NCBI GenBank assembly: GCA_034660395.1
Contig: JAYEJA010000018.1
Location: 1-24,614 of the forward strand
Source of the DNA: JAQVEM01 sp034660395
GTDB taxonomy: Bacteria > Actinomycetota > Humimicrobiia > Humimicrobiales > Humimicrobiaceae
Direction of reading: 5' to 3'
Length of the DNA stretch: 24,614 nt
Position numbers and translations under genes: made by a program. Under the pieces are notes generated by a model, which was not told the DNA's origin, did no database searches, and saw only the letters and a list, made by a program, of their open reading frames with translations. Of this stretch, positions 15,300-23,497 are shown piece by piece (positions within the stretch are counted from its first letter, which is position 1; every line of letters starts with the position of its first letter).

Positions 15300-16439
15300 G
15301 TGGCAAATAAAAGGGATTATTACGAAGTTCTGGGGCTGTCAAGGGATTGCAGCACCGCAGATATAAAAAAGGCATACAGGAAACTTGCGCGAAAATACCA
15401 TCCTGATGTGAACGACGGCAATCCGGAGGCAGAAGAAAAATTTAAAGCGATTTCCGAAGCTTACGCGGTTCTGAGCAATGAAGGCAAAAGAAGGCAATAT
15501 GACCAGTTTGGATTTAATAAGAATCTGTTTGAAGATTTTGATTCCGGGAGCGTATTCTCAGAATTCGGGTTCGGGGATATTTTTGATACGATATTCGGCT
15601 CGGGGTTTGGCAGTTCATTTTCCGGCAGGCAGAGGGGCATGCGCAGGAAGAGGGGCTCTGATATAAAAGTCAATGTGAAGGTAAACTTTAAGGAAGCCGC
15701 GTACGGAGTTAAGAAGGAAATTGAATACAGGGTAGATGATATTTGCCCGGAATGCCATGGAAGCGGCGCTGCCGATGAAGACGGGGTGATAACCTGTCCG
15801 GAGTGCGGCGGGTCCGGGAAAGTGAGGACCGCAAGGCAGACTATCCTGGGAAGCATAGTAACCACATCAACCTGCAGCAAGTGCGGCGGTTCGGGAAAAA
15901 TAATAAAAGAGCCGTGCAGCAAATGTAAGGGGAAGGGTTATTATAAGGTAAAGAAAAAGGAGAAGGTATCTATTCCCGGCGGCATCCATGATGGTGACAG
16001 GCTGAGGTTGTCCAGGAAGGGAAATTCACTTGGAAGGGATTCCGTAAATGGAGACCTTTATGTAACCGTGAGGGTAATTCCCCACCCGGCTTTTAAAAGG
16101 GAAGGGGATAATATACTTACCGGTGTTGATATATCCTTTGCGCAGGCGGCCCTTGGCTGCAAAAAGGAAGTGGAAACGCTTGACGGTAAGGAAGAAATTA
16201 CAATCAAGCCCGGTACACAGCCAAATGAAAAGATTGTCTTTAAGTCCAGGGGCATGGTTCAGCTTAACGGCTACAGGAGGGGTGACCAGATAATAAATAT
16301 AAATGTTAAAATCCCGACACGGCTTAAGAGAAGCGAGGCAGAGCTTTTAAAAAAGTATGCCGGAGGCAGAAAGGAAGATTTCCGGGGAGCAAAAAGGAGC
16401 AGTTCTCCCGGTAAAAAAGGCAGGTCCGGGGGCAAATAG
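15300..16439 (+). CDS. dnaJ: Chaperone DnaJ (Hsp40)
   Basis: DnaJ delivers clients to DnaK and stimulates its ATPase. The 379-residue protein is a complete type-I Hsp40. The J domain carries HPD at 34-36, and a Gly/Phe-rich linker follows at about 76-110. The zinc domain has four CxxCxGxG-type repeats (Cys149/152, 166/169, 192/195, 206/209), followed by two beta-barrel client-binding domains and a basic Ser/Gly/Lys tail. The start is GTG, supported by GAGGTGAT at 15283-15290. It follows hrcA directly with no grpE or dnaK, as in the second dnaJ copy (dnaJ2) of actinobacteria, and rsmE follows it, again as there. Another dnaJ next to dnaK elsewhere in the genome is likely. Confidence 0.96.
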   Translation: MANKRDYYEVLGLSRDCSTADIKKAYRKLARKYHPDVNDGNPEAEEKFKAISEAYAVLSNEGKRRQYDQFGFNKNLFEDFDSGSVFSEFGFGDIFDTIFGSGFGSSFSGRQRGMRRKRGSDIKVNVKVNFKEAAYGVKKEIEYRVDDICPECHGSGAADEDGVITCPECGGSGKVRTARQTILGSIVTTSTCSKCGGSGKIIKEPCSKCKGKGYYKVKKKEKVSIPGGIHDGDRLRLSRKGNSLGRDSVNGDLYVTVRVIPHPAFKREGDNILTGVDISFAQAALGCKKEVETLDGKEEITIKPGTQPNEKIVFKSRGMVQLNGYRRGDQIININVKIPTRLKRSEAELLKKYAGGRKEDFRGAKRSSSPGKKGRSGGK

Positions 16440-16535
16440 GGCTTTCAGCAGGAGCCATATCAGCATGTATCAGCCCTGTTATATTATTTTAAGCTGATTT
16501 AATATATTACAGAGTATGCAGGCAGTGAAATTAAG

Positions 16536-17273
16536 ATGAGTTATCCTTATTTTTTTGTAGATGCAGGTTCTGCAGGTGAAAATGAAATAAAGATTGGCGG
16601 AGAGGACCTAAACCACCTTAAAAATGTACTGAGGGCAAGGGTTGGAGACCTGGTTTATGTCTCGGACAGTCAGGAATTCAAATACAGGACCGAGGTTACA
16701 AGTATCGGCAGAAGCGAAATAAAGCTTTCCATAAAAAATAGGGAGAAAATTATACCAAAATCCCCGGGTATTGTTTTATTTCAGTGTGCCCTTAAGAAAA
16801 ATTCAATGGAGTTTGTTATCCAGAAGTCAACCGAGATAGGTGTGGATAAGATAGTGCCGGTTACAAGCGAAAGGGTGGTTTCCGGCTCAAAAAAGGTTTC
16901 CGGTAAGATTAAAAGATGGCAGAAAATTTCTGACGGGGCTTCCAAGCAGTGTAAGAGGGACTTCAAGTGTGAGGTGTCCCTGCCCGTAGATATTGGCCAT
17001 ATAGATGTTTCAGAATATGACTTCTTTTTCATACCATACGAAAAAAGCACTGCTTATAATAAGAGCCTTATTGGCAGCAGAAGGTCCATATCAAACGCTT
17101 CCAAAGCAGCTTTTTTAATAGGGCCCGAGGGCGGTTTCAGTGATGATGAGGTAAGCTCCCTTGAGAGTAAGGGCGCCATTGAGATAAAACTTGGAGAAAA
17201 TATTTACCGCTCCGAAACGGCAGCAATTTATTTTTTATCCGTACTGGATTACCTGATTGGAAGCAGAAAATGA
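16536..17273 (+). CDS. rsmE: 16S rRNA (uracil-1498-N3)-methyltransferase RsmE
   Basis: RsmE methylates U1498 in the decoding region of 16S rRNA using S-adenosylmethionine. The 245-residue SPOUT-fold protein begins with a PUA-like RNA-binding domain (GGEDLNHLKNVLRARVGD). The trefoil-knot methyltransferase part shows QKSTEIGVDKIVPVTSERVV, FLIGPEGGFSDDEV and LGENIYRSETAAIYFLS, which form the cofactor site. The ribosome site is weak, but a closer upstream start would hit a stop. A 96-base gap to dnaJ has no gene. The stop overlaps the mtaB start codon as ATGA, so the two are translationally coupled. Confidence 0.94.
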   Translation: MSYPYFFVDAGSAGENEIKIGGEDLNHLKNVLRARVGDLVYVSDSQEFKYRTEVTSIGRSEIKLSIKNREKIIPKSPGIVLFQCALKKNSMEFVIQKSTEIGVDKIVPVTSERVVSGSKKVSGKIKRWQKISDGASKQCKRDFKCEVSLPVDIGHIDVSEYDFFFIPYEKSTAYNKSLIGSRRSISNASKAAFLIGPEGGFSDDEVSSLESKGAIEIKLGENIYRSETAAIYFLSVLDYLIGSRK

Positions 17274-18595
17274 CCGGCATTAAATTTTCCATAGATACCC
17301 TTGGATGTAAAGTAAACCAGAGCGAATCTGATTTTATAGCAGGGAAGCTGCAGAAAAAGGGTTTTAAGCTTGCTTCACATGACCGGGGTCCAGATTTCTG
17401 TATTGTTAATACCTGCACCGTAACCTCGCAGAGCGACAGGAAGGTAAGGCAGCTGGTAAGAAGGATTAAATCGGAGAATAAAGATAGCAAATTAATTGTT
17501 ACCGGCTGTTTCGTGGTATTAAATAAGGATTTTTTAAGGGAGAGCGGGGTCGATTTTGCGGTAAAAAATAAGGATAAGGATAGGATACCCGATTTAATTG
17601 AAAAGGAAGTTTTAAAATGGAAGGCAGGAAACGGCAGAAATAGATTTAAAGGCGGTGCGGCTCCGCCTCCTGAAATGATGCATTCAAGGCCGGTTGTTAA
17701 GGTCCAGGACGGTTGTGAGCAGAATTGCACCTACTGCATAATTCCAAAAGTAAGGGGAGGTTACAGAAGCGTTCCGTACGGGGAAGTCCTGAGAGTAATA
17801 AGGGAGCTTGAGGAAGATAATTTTGAAGAGGCAGTACTTACAGGGATAAATATAGGGAAATATGGAGTTGACTTTACCGGCAGGAGGCCTGAAGGCAAAA
17901 ATAGGGTAAGGGATTTTAAGGGACTGATAGAGGGAATTACAGGGGATACCGGCATAAAAAGGATAAGGATAAGCTCTATCGAGGTGGATGATATTGATGA
18001 TGGACTGCTTGATGTGCTAAAAAGAAATGAGCCCCGTATTGCCTGCCATCTGCATGTTCCGCTGCAGAGCGGGAGCAGTAAAATACTCAAGTTAATGGGA
18101 AGGCCTTATGATGCCGATTATTATCTTGAAAAGGTAAAAAAGATAAGGAAGTTTTTTCCTGATATAGCTCTGACTACCGATGTTATGGTGGGCTTTCCGG
18201 ATGAGGATAATTATGATTTTGACATGACTGTGGACATGGTAAGAGAGGCTGCCTTCAGCAAGGTTCATGTTTTTAAGTTTTCAAAAAGGAAATATACTTC
18301 TGCCTACAGGATGCCCCGTCAGGTAGATGAAAAGATAAAATCCGAAAGGAGCAGGGCTTTAAGGGAAATCGGGGGCAAGCTGCGGGAAAGCTATCTTGAA
18401 AGGAACCTTGGCAGGGAACTGGAGGTAGTCTGTGAGAAAATGGCTGGCGGCAATACCGTAAAGGGAACATCGGGTAACTATATCAAGGTTTATTTTAAGA
18501 TGGATGAGAAAAAATTAAGCAAATTTAAGGGGAAAATAGTAAGGGTCAGAGCGGATTCGGTCTTCAGGAACGGGCTTAGCGGTAATATGCCTTAG
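17270..18595 (+). CDS. mtaB: tRNA (N6-threonylcarbamoyladenosine-37-C2)-methylthiotransferase MtaB
   Basis: MtaB is a radical-SAM methylthiotransferase that converts t6A37 to ms2t6A in tRNAs reading ANN codons. The 441-residue protein has the three expected parts. The N-terminal UPF0004 domain has cluster ligands Cys13, Cys49 and Cys80. The radical-SAM core has Cys149, Cys153 and Cys156 in CEQNCTYC, followed by IIPKVRGGYRS. A C-terminal TRAM-like RNA-binding region starts at about residue 375. GCKVNQSES near the start separates MtaB from MiaB. It overlaps rsmE by four bases. After the stop a small hairpin (AGGGTA 18602-18607 with TACCCT 18612-18617) lacks a good T-run and is a weak terminator at best. 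Confidence 0.94.
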   Translation: MTGIKFSIDTLGCKVNQSESDFIAGKLQKKGFKLASHDRGPDFCIVNTCTVTSQSDRKVRQLVRRIKSENKDSKLIVTGCFVVLNKDFLRESGVDFAVKNKDKDRIPDLIEKEVLKWKAGNGRNRFKGGAAPPPEMMHSRPVVKVQDGCEQNCTYCIIPKVRGGYRSVPYGEVLRVIRELEEDNFEEAVLTGINIGKYGVDFTGRRPEGKNRVRDFKGLIEGITGDTGIKRIRISSIEVDDIDDGLLDVLKRNEPRIACHLHVPLQSGSSKILKLMGRPYDADYYLEKVKKIRKFFPDIALTTDVMVGFPDEDNYDFDMTVDMVREAAFSKVHVFKFSKRKYTSAYRMPRQVDEKIKSERSRALREIGGKLRESYLERNLGRELEVVCEKMAGGNTVKGTSGNYIKVYFKMDEKKLSKFKGKIVRVRADSVFRNGLSGNMP

Positions 18596-18614
18596 TTTTA
18601 AAGGGTAGTTTTAC

Positions 18615-18744
18615 CCTCTTATATATAGATACCTTAAATTATACTGCTCCTATATAGAATATATATAGTTTTTGCGGATAGTATTGTAGCGGGTAATAGA
18701 GTATGCAAAAATTATGATTTAAGGTAATAAAATATATTCTATAT
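18615..18744. repeat. AT-rich region with interlocked inverted repeats and a direct-repeat copy
   Basis: Two inverted repeats interlock: TACCTTAAAT (18630-18639) with ATTTAAGGTA (18717-18726), and ATATAGAATATAT (18652-18664) with ATATATTCTATAT (18732-18744). The order is A-B-A'-B'. The word CCTCTTATATAT at 18615-18626 recurs exactly at 19549-19560 on the other side of the lipoprotein gene, and ACCTTA follows both copies closely. The region also must contain the lipoprotein promoter. Confidence 0.4.
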
Positions 18745-18774
18745 GATATAAAATATAAAAAAGGAGATATTCCT

Positions 18775-19464
18775 ATGCTTAAAAAAATTCCAATAATTAT
18801 TCTTGCAGTAACATTATTATTTATCATATCCGGTTGTAATATGGGAGAGGAAAATATTAATGGTAGAGAGGAATATATAATTGATAGTGGTTCGTATGTA
18901 CTTGAAAACGAGGAAATGCTTTTTAAAAATTCTGACCTAATATTTAAAGGGACAGTTATTGATGCAAAAGAGATTTCTATTGATGAATATTTAGATGGAG
19001 AGCTTAATTATGTATATTATTTTGATGTATTTACCTTTGAAGTAGAAAATGTATATTACTCAGGGGATCCTTTTTCAGAAGGTATTTCAGTGGAAACCGG
19101 AGATGTTATAAAGGTTTCAAATGGAAGCTGTGATAGTGACTGGGTCCCAGGTACTCTAAAAATGGAAAAAGGCAAACGGTATATAGTAATGACAGAAAGA
19201 GGGGTTGATCTGTCTAATATTAAATTTACAAAATATTTTGATTACTATACTGGAGGCCCATGGGCATCAATAATTCCTGTAGAAGATGGGAAATATTATG
19301 TTGATGAAATACTTACATCATTAACGGACAACGCATTGGAAGAATTTATAAGGAAAGATGAGCAGGATGGTAAAATCCTGTACGAGACTACAGTTTATGT
19401 AAAAGGAGAAGGATTTGAAAATGAGCTTGAAGCCCTTATTTTAGAGAAGAAGGGGGAGAGCTAA
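18775..19464 (+). CDS. Predicted lipoprotein of unknown function
   Basis: A 229-residue exported lipoprotein. Residues 1-20 are a signal peptide with two lysines and a hydrophobic stretch ending in the lipobox ISGC, so Cys21 would be lipidated and the protein anchored outside the membrane. The mature part is acidic and rich in Tyr. The pattern SDLIFKGTVIDA ... VENVYYSGD ... GDVIKVSNGS ... EKGKRYIVMTERG suggests a compact beta-rich domain of the sort seen in many Gram-positive surface proteins; I cannot name the family. An excellent ribosome site AAGGAG precedes the ATG. It breaks the order mtaB-HIT-phoH common to related genomes, has AT-rich flanks, and its codons look more AT-rich than those of its neighbours, which suggests later acquisition. 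Confidence 0.8.
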   Translation: MLKKIPIIILAVTLLFIISGCNMGEENINGREEYIIDSGSYVLENEEMLFKNSDLIFKGTVIDAKEISIDEYLDGELNYVYYFDVFTFEVENVYYSGDPFSEGISVETGDVIKVSNGSCDSDWVPGTLKMEKGKRYIVMTERGVDLSNIKFTKYFDYYTGGPWASIIPVEDGKYYVDEILTSLTDNALEEFIRKDEQDGKILYETTVYVKGEGFENELEALILEKKGES

Positions 19465-19678
19465 GGAGTAATAGATGAAAGCCCATTAGATTTATTAATT
19501 ATTTCTGCCTTTAAAAATTTATCCCTTATTACTGTTTTCGGCTCAATTCCTCTTATATATTAACCTTATTAACTCTATATATATGTGACACAATTCCCTT
19601 TCCATATTCAATATAGATTTTCTCTAATAAGGGCAATATTGGTGGTAAAAATGTAATGGCAGCTTAAATTTGTAAAAG

Positions 19679-19706
19679 TTGTAAAAATTTGAAAAAATAG
19701 TATAAT
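19679..19706 (+). promoter_or_regulatory. Predicted promoter of the HIT-phoH-pgpH-ybeY genes
   Basis: TTGTAA (19679-19684) and a perfect TATAAT (19701-19706) are 16 bases apart. A start near 19713 gives a leader of about 110 bases before the HIT gene, containing the hairpin at 19772-19798. Confidence 0.5.
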
Positions 19707-19771
19707 CACGCAGTTAGGATAAAAATAGACATTAAAAAATTGTAAAAAGAATACGTTAAGTATTAAAATAT

Positions 19772-19798
19772 ATAAGTAGATTGGATAAGTCTACTTAT
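19772..19798 (+). other. Leader hairpin upstream of the HIT gene
   Basis: ATAAGTAGA (19772-19780) and TCTACTTAT (19790-19798) form a perfect 9-bp stem around TTGGATAAG, ending 12 bases before the ribosome site AGGGG. It has no T-run, so it is more likely a translational or stability element, or an operator, than a terminator. Confidence 0.4.
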
Positions 19799-19825
19799 TA
19801 ATAATTTATAGGGGTATTTAAAAAA

Positions 19826-20170
19826 ATGGAAGATTGCCTTTTTTGTAAAATTATAAAGGGTGAAGTTAAAAGTGATATAGTATTTGAAAGTGATAATGTT
19901 CTAATATTTAAGGATATATCGCCTGAAGCGCCGGTGCATCTTATTGCGATACCGAAGAAACATATAAGCTCTATTATGGAGATTGATAAACTTGATGGCA
20001 GCGCGTTAAGGGAACTGATGGAAGCAATAAGCAAAGTAGCAGTGGAGCAGGGCATTGATAAAGATGGATTCAGAGTTGTAACCAATACCGGCAGCAATGC
20101 AGGACAGGTTGTTAATCATCTACATTTTCATATACTCGGAAAGAGAAAATTTAATTGGCCGCCGGGCTAA
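19826..20170 (+). CDS. HIT-family (histidine triad, HINT-like) nucleotide hydrolase
   Basis: A 114-residue histidine-triad protein of the HinT branch, which hydrolyses adenosine phosphoramidates and aminoacyl-adenylates. CLFCKIIKGE at the start carries the paired cysteines (Cys4, Cys7) frequent in Gram-positive members. PVHLIAIPKKHI forms the nucleotide-binding strand, and the active-site triad is His98, His100 and His102 in NHLHFHILG, ending with a tryptophan-proline motif (NWPPG). It looks complete. The gene lies just upstream of phoH, a pairing also seen in actinobacteria. The ATG has AGGGG 12 bases upstream. Confidence 0.93.
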   Translation: MEDCLFCKIIKGEVKSDIVFESDNVLIFKDISPEAPVHLIAIPKKHISSIMEIDKLDGSALRELMEAISKVAVEQGIDKDGFRVVTNTGSNAGQVVNHLHFHILGKRKFNWPPG

Positions 20171-20250
20171 GAAATATCGTGCTTTATCAGCTGCCCGTTA
20201 TGTAACTTCATGTAGATTTAAAAGCATTACAAAAGAGAAATCTTCAAAAA

Positions 20251-20265
20251 AAGGAGGACATTTTG
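20251..20265 (+). promoter_or_regulatory. Ribosome site setting the TTG start of phoH
   Basis: AAGGAGG (20251-20257) is followed by five bases and TTG at 20263-20265. No ATG lies at usable distance, so the TTG start is well supported and the leading sequence MSPVKQKLSINFEGRHSM belongs to the protein. Confidence 0.8.
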
Positions 20266-21270
20266 TCTCCGGTAAAACAAAAATTAAGTATTAATTTTGA
20301 AGGCAGGCATTCGATGGCCGAGCTTATCGGCAGCAGGGATGAATTACTGCGCCTTATTGAAAGAAAATACAATGTGGATATTTTTGTTCTGGGAAATGAC
20401 CTTGAGATTTCAGGAAAAAGCAGGAATGTGAAGGAAGTGGCAAGACTGGTAGAGGAGCTGGCACTGCAGATAAATCTGGGCCAGAAACTTAGTTCCCAGA
20501 AAGTCAATGATTCAATAAAAATTATGGAAGATAAGACCAACCTTCAGCCCCATGAGGTATTTAAAAGCAATATAATAGTAAACAGCGGCAAGAAAATAAA
20601 GCCGCGTACCATAGGGCAGAAGAAATACATAGAAGAAATAAAGAAAAACACTATTGTTTTTGGCATAGGACCTGCGGGAACCGGCAAGACCTATCTTGCC
20701 CTGGCCCTGGCAGTTGAAGCCCTGAAGGAAGATAAGGTGGGGAGGATTATACTTATAAAGCCGGTAGTTGAAGCAGGAGAAAAACTGGGATTTTTACCCG
20801 GGGATATGTATGAAAAGGTGAATCCCTACCTGAGACCCTTGTATGACGCCCTGTATGAGATGCTGGATATAGAGAAGTTCCAGCAGTACAGGGATATGGG
20901 GATTATTGAAGTGGTGCCCCTTGCATATATGAGGGGAAGGACGCTTAATGATTCATTTATAATTCTCGATGAGGCGCAGAACACCTCTCCTGAACAGATG
21001 AAGATGTTCCTTACAAGACTGGGTTTTGGTTCAAAGATAGTTGTGACCGGAGATATTACCCAGATTGACCTTCCCCATGACAGGGAATCAGGATTAATTA
21101 TAGTAGAGAGTATATTAAAGGGGATAAAAGGGATTGATTTTGTTTACCTTAGCTCGAAAGACGTGGTAAGGCATGAACTGGTGCAGAGGATTGTGGATGC
21201 ATATAAAAAGAATGGTGAAAAAGTAGGAAAAAATCAAAAAAATAGAGGTAAGGCGTCAGATAATAGTTAG
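20263..21270 (+). CDS. phoH: PhoH-like ATPase (YbeZ type)
   Basis: A 335-residue PhoH/YbeZ protein, a predicted RNA-associated P-loop ATPase that works with YbeY. Residues 15-75 form a KH-like RNA-binding part with GSRDELLRLIERKYNVDI. The ATPase core has Walker A GPAGTGKT (136-143), Walker B ILDEAQNTSPEQMKMFLTR, and the sensor region VVTGDITQIDLP. The basic C-terminal tail (KNQKNRGKASD) is variable in the family. Start at TTG, justified by the ribosome site. It lies 92 bases behind the HIT gene and 28 bases before pgpH, with ybeY following, the conserved order for this module. Confidence 0.95.
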   Translation: MSPVKQKLSINFEGRHSMAELIGSRDELLRLIERKYNVDIFVLGNDLEISGKSRNVKEVARLVEELALQINLGQKLSSQKVNDSIKIMEDKTNLQPHEVFKSNIIVNSGKKIKPRTIGQKKYIEEIKKNTIVFGIGPAGTGKTYLALALAVEALKEDKVGRIILIKPVVEAGEKLGFLPGDMYEKVNPYLRPLYDALYEMLDIEKFQQYRDMGIIEVVPLAYMRGRTLNDSFIILDEAQNTSPEQMKMFLTRLGFGSKIVVTGDITQIDLPHDRESGLIIVESILKGIKGIDFVYLSSKDVVRHELVQRIVDAYKKNGEKVGKNQKNRGKASDNS

Positions 21271-21298
21271 GAAATATTGTAGATAGTAAATTTTCAGT

Positions 21299-23497
21299 GT
21301 GATTAAAATGATGTCGGGAAATAAAAAAAATAAAGAAGTGGAAAACGGCGGCAGGAGCAGGTGGAGAAAATTTGTAGATTTTGCCGTCAGGTATTTTTCA
21401 TTCAGAAGCATAATTGCCCGGAGGATGTATATTTTTGTTTTAACCCTGGGAATGGTGACGGCTATCCTTGTTTACAGCTATTCACCTGACATAGGCATAG
21501 AACTGGGGCAGCCCAGCCCGAGGACAATAAAGGCAAACAGGGCTCTGGAATTTGAAGATCCTGCTAAAACAGAAGAAGATAAAAACAAAAATGAGGCAGA
21601 AGAAGAGGATGTTTATATTTATGATATAAATATCTTAAACGGTGAAGAAGGAGCGCTGTACCAGATAAAATACTTTTATCTTCTGTCCGGCATAGTACAG
21701 AAAAAAGATAAGCCTTTTGAGGAAAAGGTTGACTACATGAATAATATGTTGAGCGGCCAGTATTCCAGCTCCGTTATTTCTCTTGCCTTAAATCTCTCTG
21801 CGGATAACCTGAATATGCTTATGGAGAAGACGCAGGATATTGCAAGGGAGATAATGAAGGAAGAAATAAAGCCGACAGAAGTGGATATTGCCAAGAATGA
21901 GGCCATAAATATGGCCAGGGAAGAAGATGAAATAAAATCGGAACATGTTCTCATAGTAACAAGCGTTCTGGAAAACAATATAAGTCCTACGGTGGTTTTT
22001 GACCCTGCAGCTACCGAGGAAGCCCGGCAGGAAGCGAGAATAAATACCCCGCCCCATATGGTTTCAATTCTTGAAGGGCAGACAATCGTTTTTGAAGGAG
22101 AGATTGTTAGTGAAGATGATATACTGATACTTACAAAACTGGGGTTGCTTCAGGAAGGCTTTAACTGGGAAAGATTAGCGTATATATTTCTGATATCTTC
22201 AGCAGTTCTATTTCTTTTTGGATTTTATATATTCAAGTTTAATCCAAAAATATTTAATAATACCAAGAAGACTGTTATAAATGCATTTTTACTTGTAACT
22301 TTTACCGCACTTATAAGGGCGTTTACCATTCTTTCATCCATACACCTGAATTTCTGGAATTACCTGTTCCCTATAATTGCTGCATCTCTTATATGTACCA
22401 TATTATTTAACACCTGGCTGGCAATGATGATGACAATATGCCTGGGAATATTTGCAGGCATTGCAACTGACTTTGATTTCAGCCTGGCAGTTGTGTATAT
22501 GCTGGGCGGCATTTTTTCAACTTATATGGTGTCAAAGGTATCGCAGAGGTCCGGAGTTATGCGGGCAGGATTTTTCAGCTCGCTTGTACTTGCTTTCCTG
22601 TTTCTGACAGTTAACCTTATAGGGGGAGAAGTACAGGTAATAACCCTCTATACATTAATCGGAGTACTAAACGGTATAATCTGTGCTGTTATTGCCATAG
22701 GACTGCTGCCTTTTATTGAGTCAACGTTTAATGTTACTACCGCAATGGGACTGCTTGAGCTTTCAAATACTGACCAGCCGCTTCTAAAGAAGCTTCTCAT
22801 GACGGCTCCCGGTACATATAACCACAGCATCCTGGTGGCCCACCTTGCGGAAAACGCAGCAAAAGCAATAGGCGCTGATGCCCTTCTGGTAAAAGTGGCA
22901 GCTTTATACCATGATGTAGGTAAAATGAAAAGGCCTGAATACTTTTATGAAAACCAGGCAAGCATGGGCAATGTCCATGACCGACTGAACCCTTCAATGA
23001 GCAGGCACATAATATCGAACCATATAAAGGATGGACTTGTGCTGGCTGCAAAAAATAAAATCCCAAAGAAAGTTTTAAATATTATTTCCCAGCATCATGG
23101 AAATTCAATAATTGCCTATTTCTACGAGAAGCAAAAGGGCAGGGAAATGGCTTCCAATGGAGTTTCAAACGGGTTGAAGGAACATTTTAGATATCCTGCT
23201 AAAAAACCTCAGAGCAAGGAAGCGGCAATTCTCATGCTTGCTGACTCAACTGAAGCTGCAGTAAGGTCAATTGAGAAGATAACTCCTAAGAAAATCGAGC
23301 AGATGGTAAGTGATATTTTTGAGGATAAGCTTCAGGACGGACAGCTTGATGAAACCGATATTACTTTAAAAGAGATAAATAAAGTGAGAAACACCATGAT
23401 TGATGGAATAATGTCCATATATCATTCAAGAATTTCATATGATGAGACAGGCACAAAAACTGAGAAAGAGATGGAACCCAGGGCGGAGGCAAAGTGA
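21299..23497 (+). CDS. pgpH: Membrane HD-domain phosphohydrolase, PgpH/YqfF family
   Basis: Probable c-di-AMP phosphodiesterase of the 7TM-HD family. The 732-residue protein has a basic cytoplasmic N terminus, a first membrane helix at about 43-61, and an extracytoplasmic domain of about 230 residues with two acidic coiled stretches. A block of seven or so membrane helices follows (about 293-485), then a C-terminal cytoplasmic HD domain. His509 in NHSILVAHL and His538-Asp539 in YHDVGKMKRPEYF are metal ligands, and SQHHGN and MLADSTEAAVRS complete the site. The GTG at 21299 gives a plausible start, but ATG codons at 21308 and 21311 are equally possible since no clear ribosome site is seen. The stop overlaps the ybeY start (GTGA). 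Assignment to c-di-AMP rests on family knowledge of Listeria PgpH. Confidence 0.9.
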   Translation: MIKMMSGNKKNKEVENGGRSRWRKFVDFAVRYFSFRSIIARRMYIFVLTLGMVTAILVYSYSPDIGIELGQPSPRTIKANRALEFEDPAKTEEDKNKNEAEEEDVYIYDINILNGEEGALYQIKYFYLLSGIVQKKDKPFEEKVDYMNNMLSGQYSSSVISLALNLSADNLNMLMEKTQDIAREIMKEEIKPTEVDIAKNEAINMAREEDEIKSEHVLIVTSVLENNISPTVVFDPAATEEARQEARINTPPHMVSILEGQTIVFEGEIVSEDDILILTKLGLLQEGFNWERLAYIFLISSAVLFLFGFYIFKFNPKIFNNTKKTVINAFLLVTFTALIRAFTILSSIHLNFWNYLFPIIAASLICTILFNTWLAMMMTICLGIFAGIATDFDFSLAVVYMLGGIFSTYMVSKVSQRSGVMRAGFFSSLVLAFLFLTVNLIGGEVQVITLYTLIGVLNGIICAVIAIGLLPFIESTFNVTTAMGLLELSNTDQPLLKKLLMTAPGTYNHSILVAHLAENAAKAIGADALLVKVAALYHDVGKMKRPEYFYENQASMGNVHDRLNPSMSRHIISNHIKDGLVLAAKNKIPKKVLNIISQHHGNSIIAYFYEKQKGREMASNGVSNGLKEHFRYPAKKPQSKEAAILMLADSTEAAVRSIEKITPKKIEQMVSDIFEDKLQDGQLDETDITLKEINKVRNTMIDGIMSIYHSRISYDETGTKTEKEMEPRAEAK

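Larger units (their letters stand above)
19465..19825. other. Gene-free region between lipoprotein and HIT genes
   Basis: About 360 bases, AT-rich, without a credible gene on either strand. It contains the second copy of CCTCTTATATAT (19549-19560), a probable promoter (19679-19706) and a hairpin in the HIT leader (19772-19798). A smaller inverted repeat, AATAC-GTTAA-GTATT, lies at 19750-19764. No clear terminator follows the lipoprotein gene. Confidence 0.6.

Noticed and set aside
17137..17730. A 197-codon minus-strand frame across the rsmE-mtaB junction
   Set aside because: It opposes two well-conserved overlapping genes and has no recognisable features.
20163..20197. CGGGC/GCCCG repeat at the end of the HIT gene as a terminator
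   Set aside because: The left arm overlaps the end of the coding sequence, the stem is five bases, and no T-run follows.
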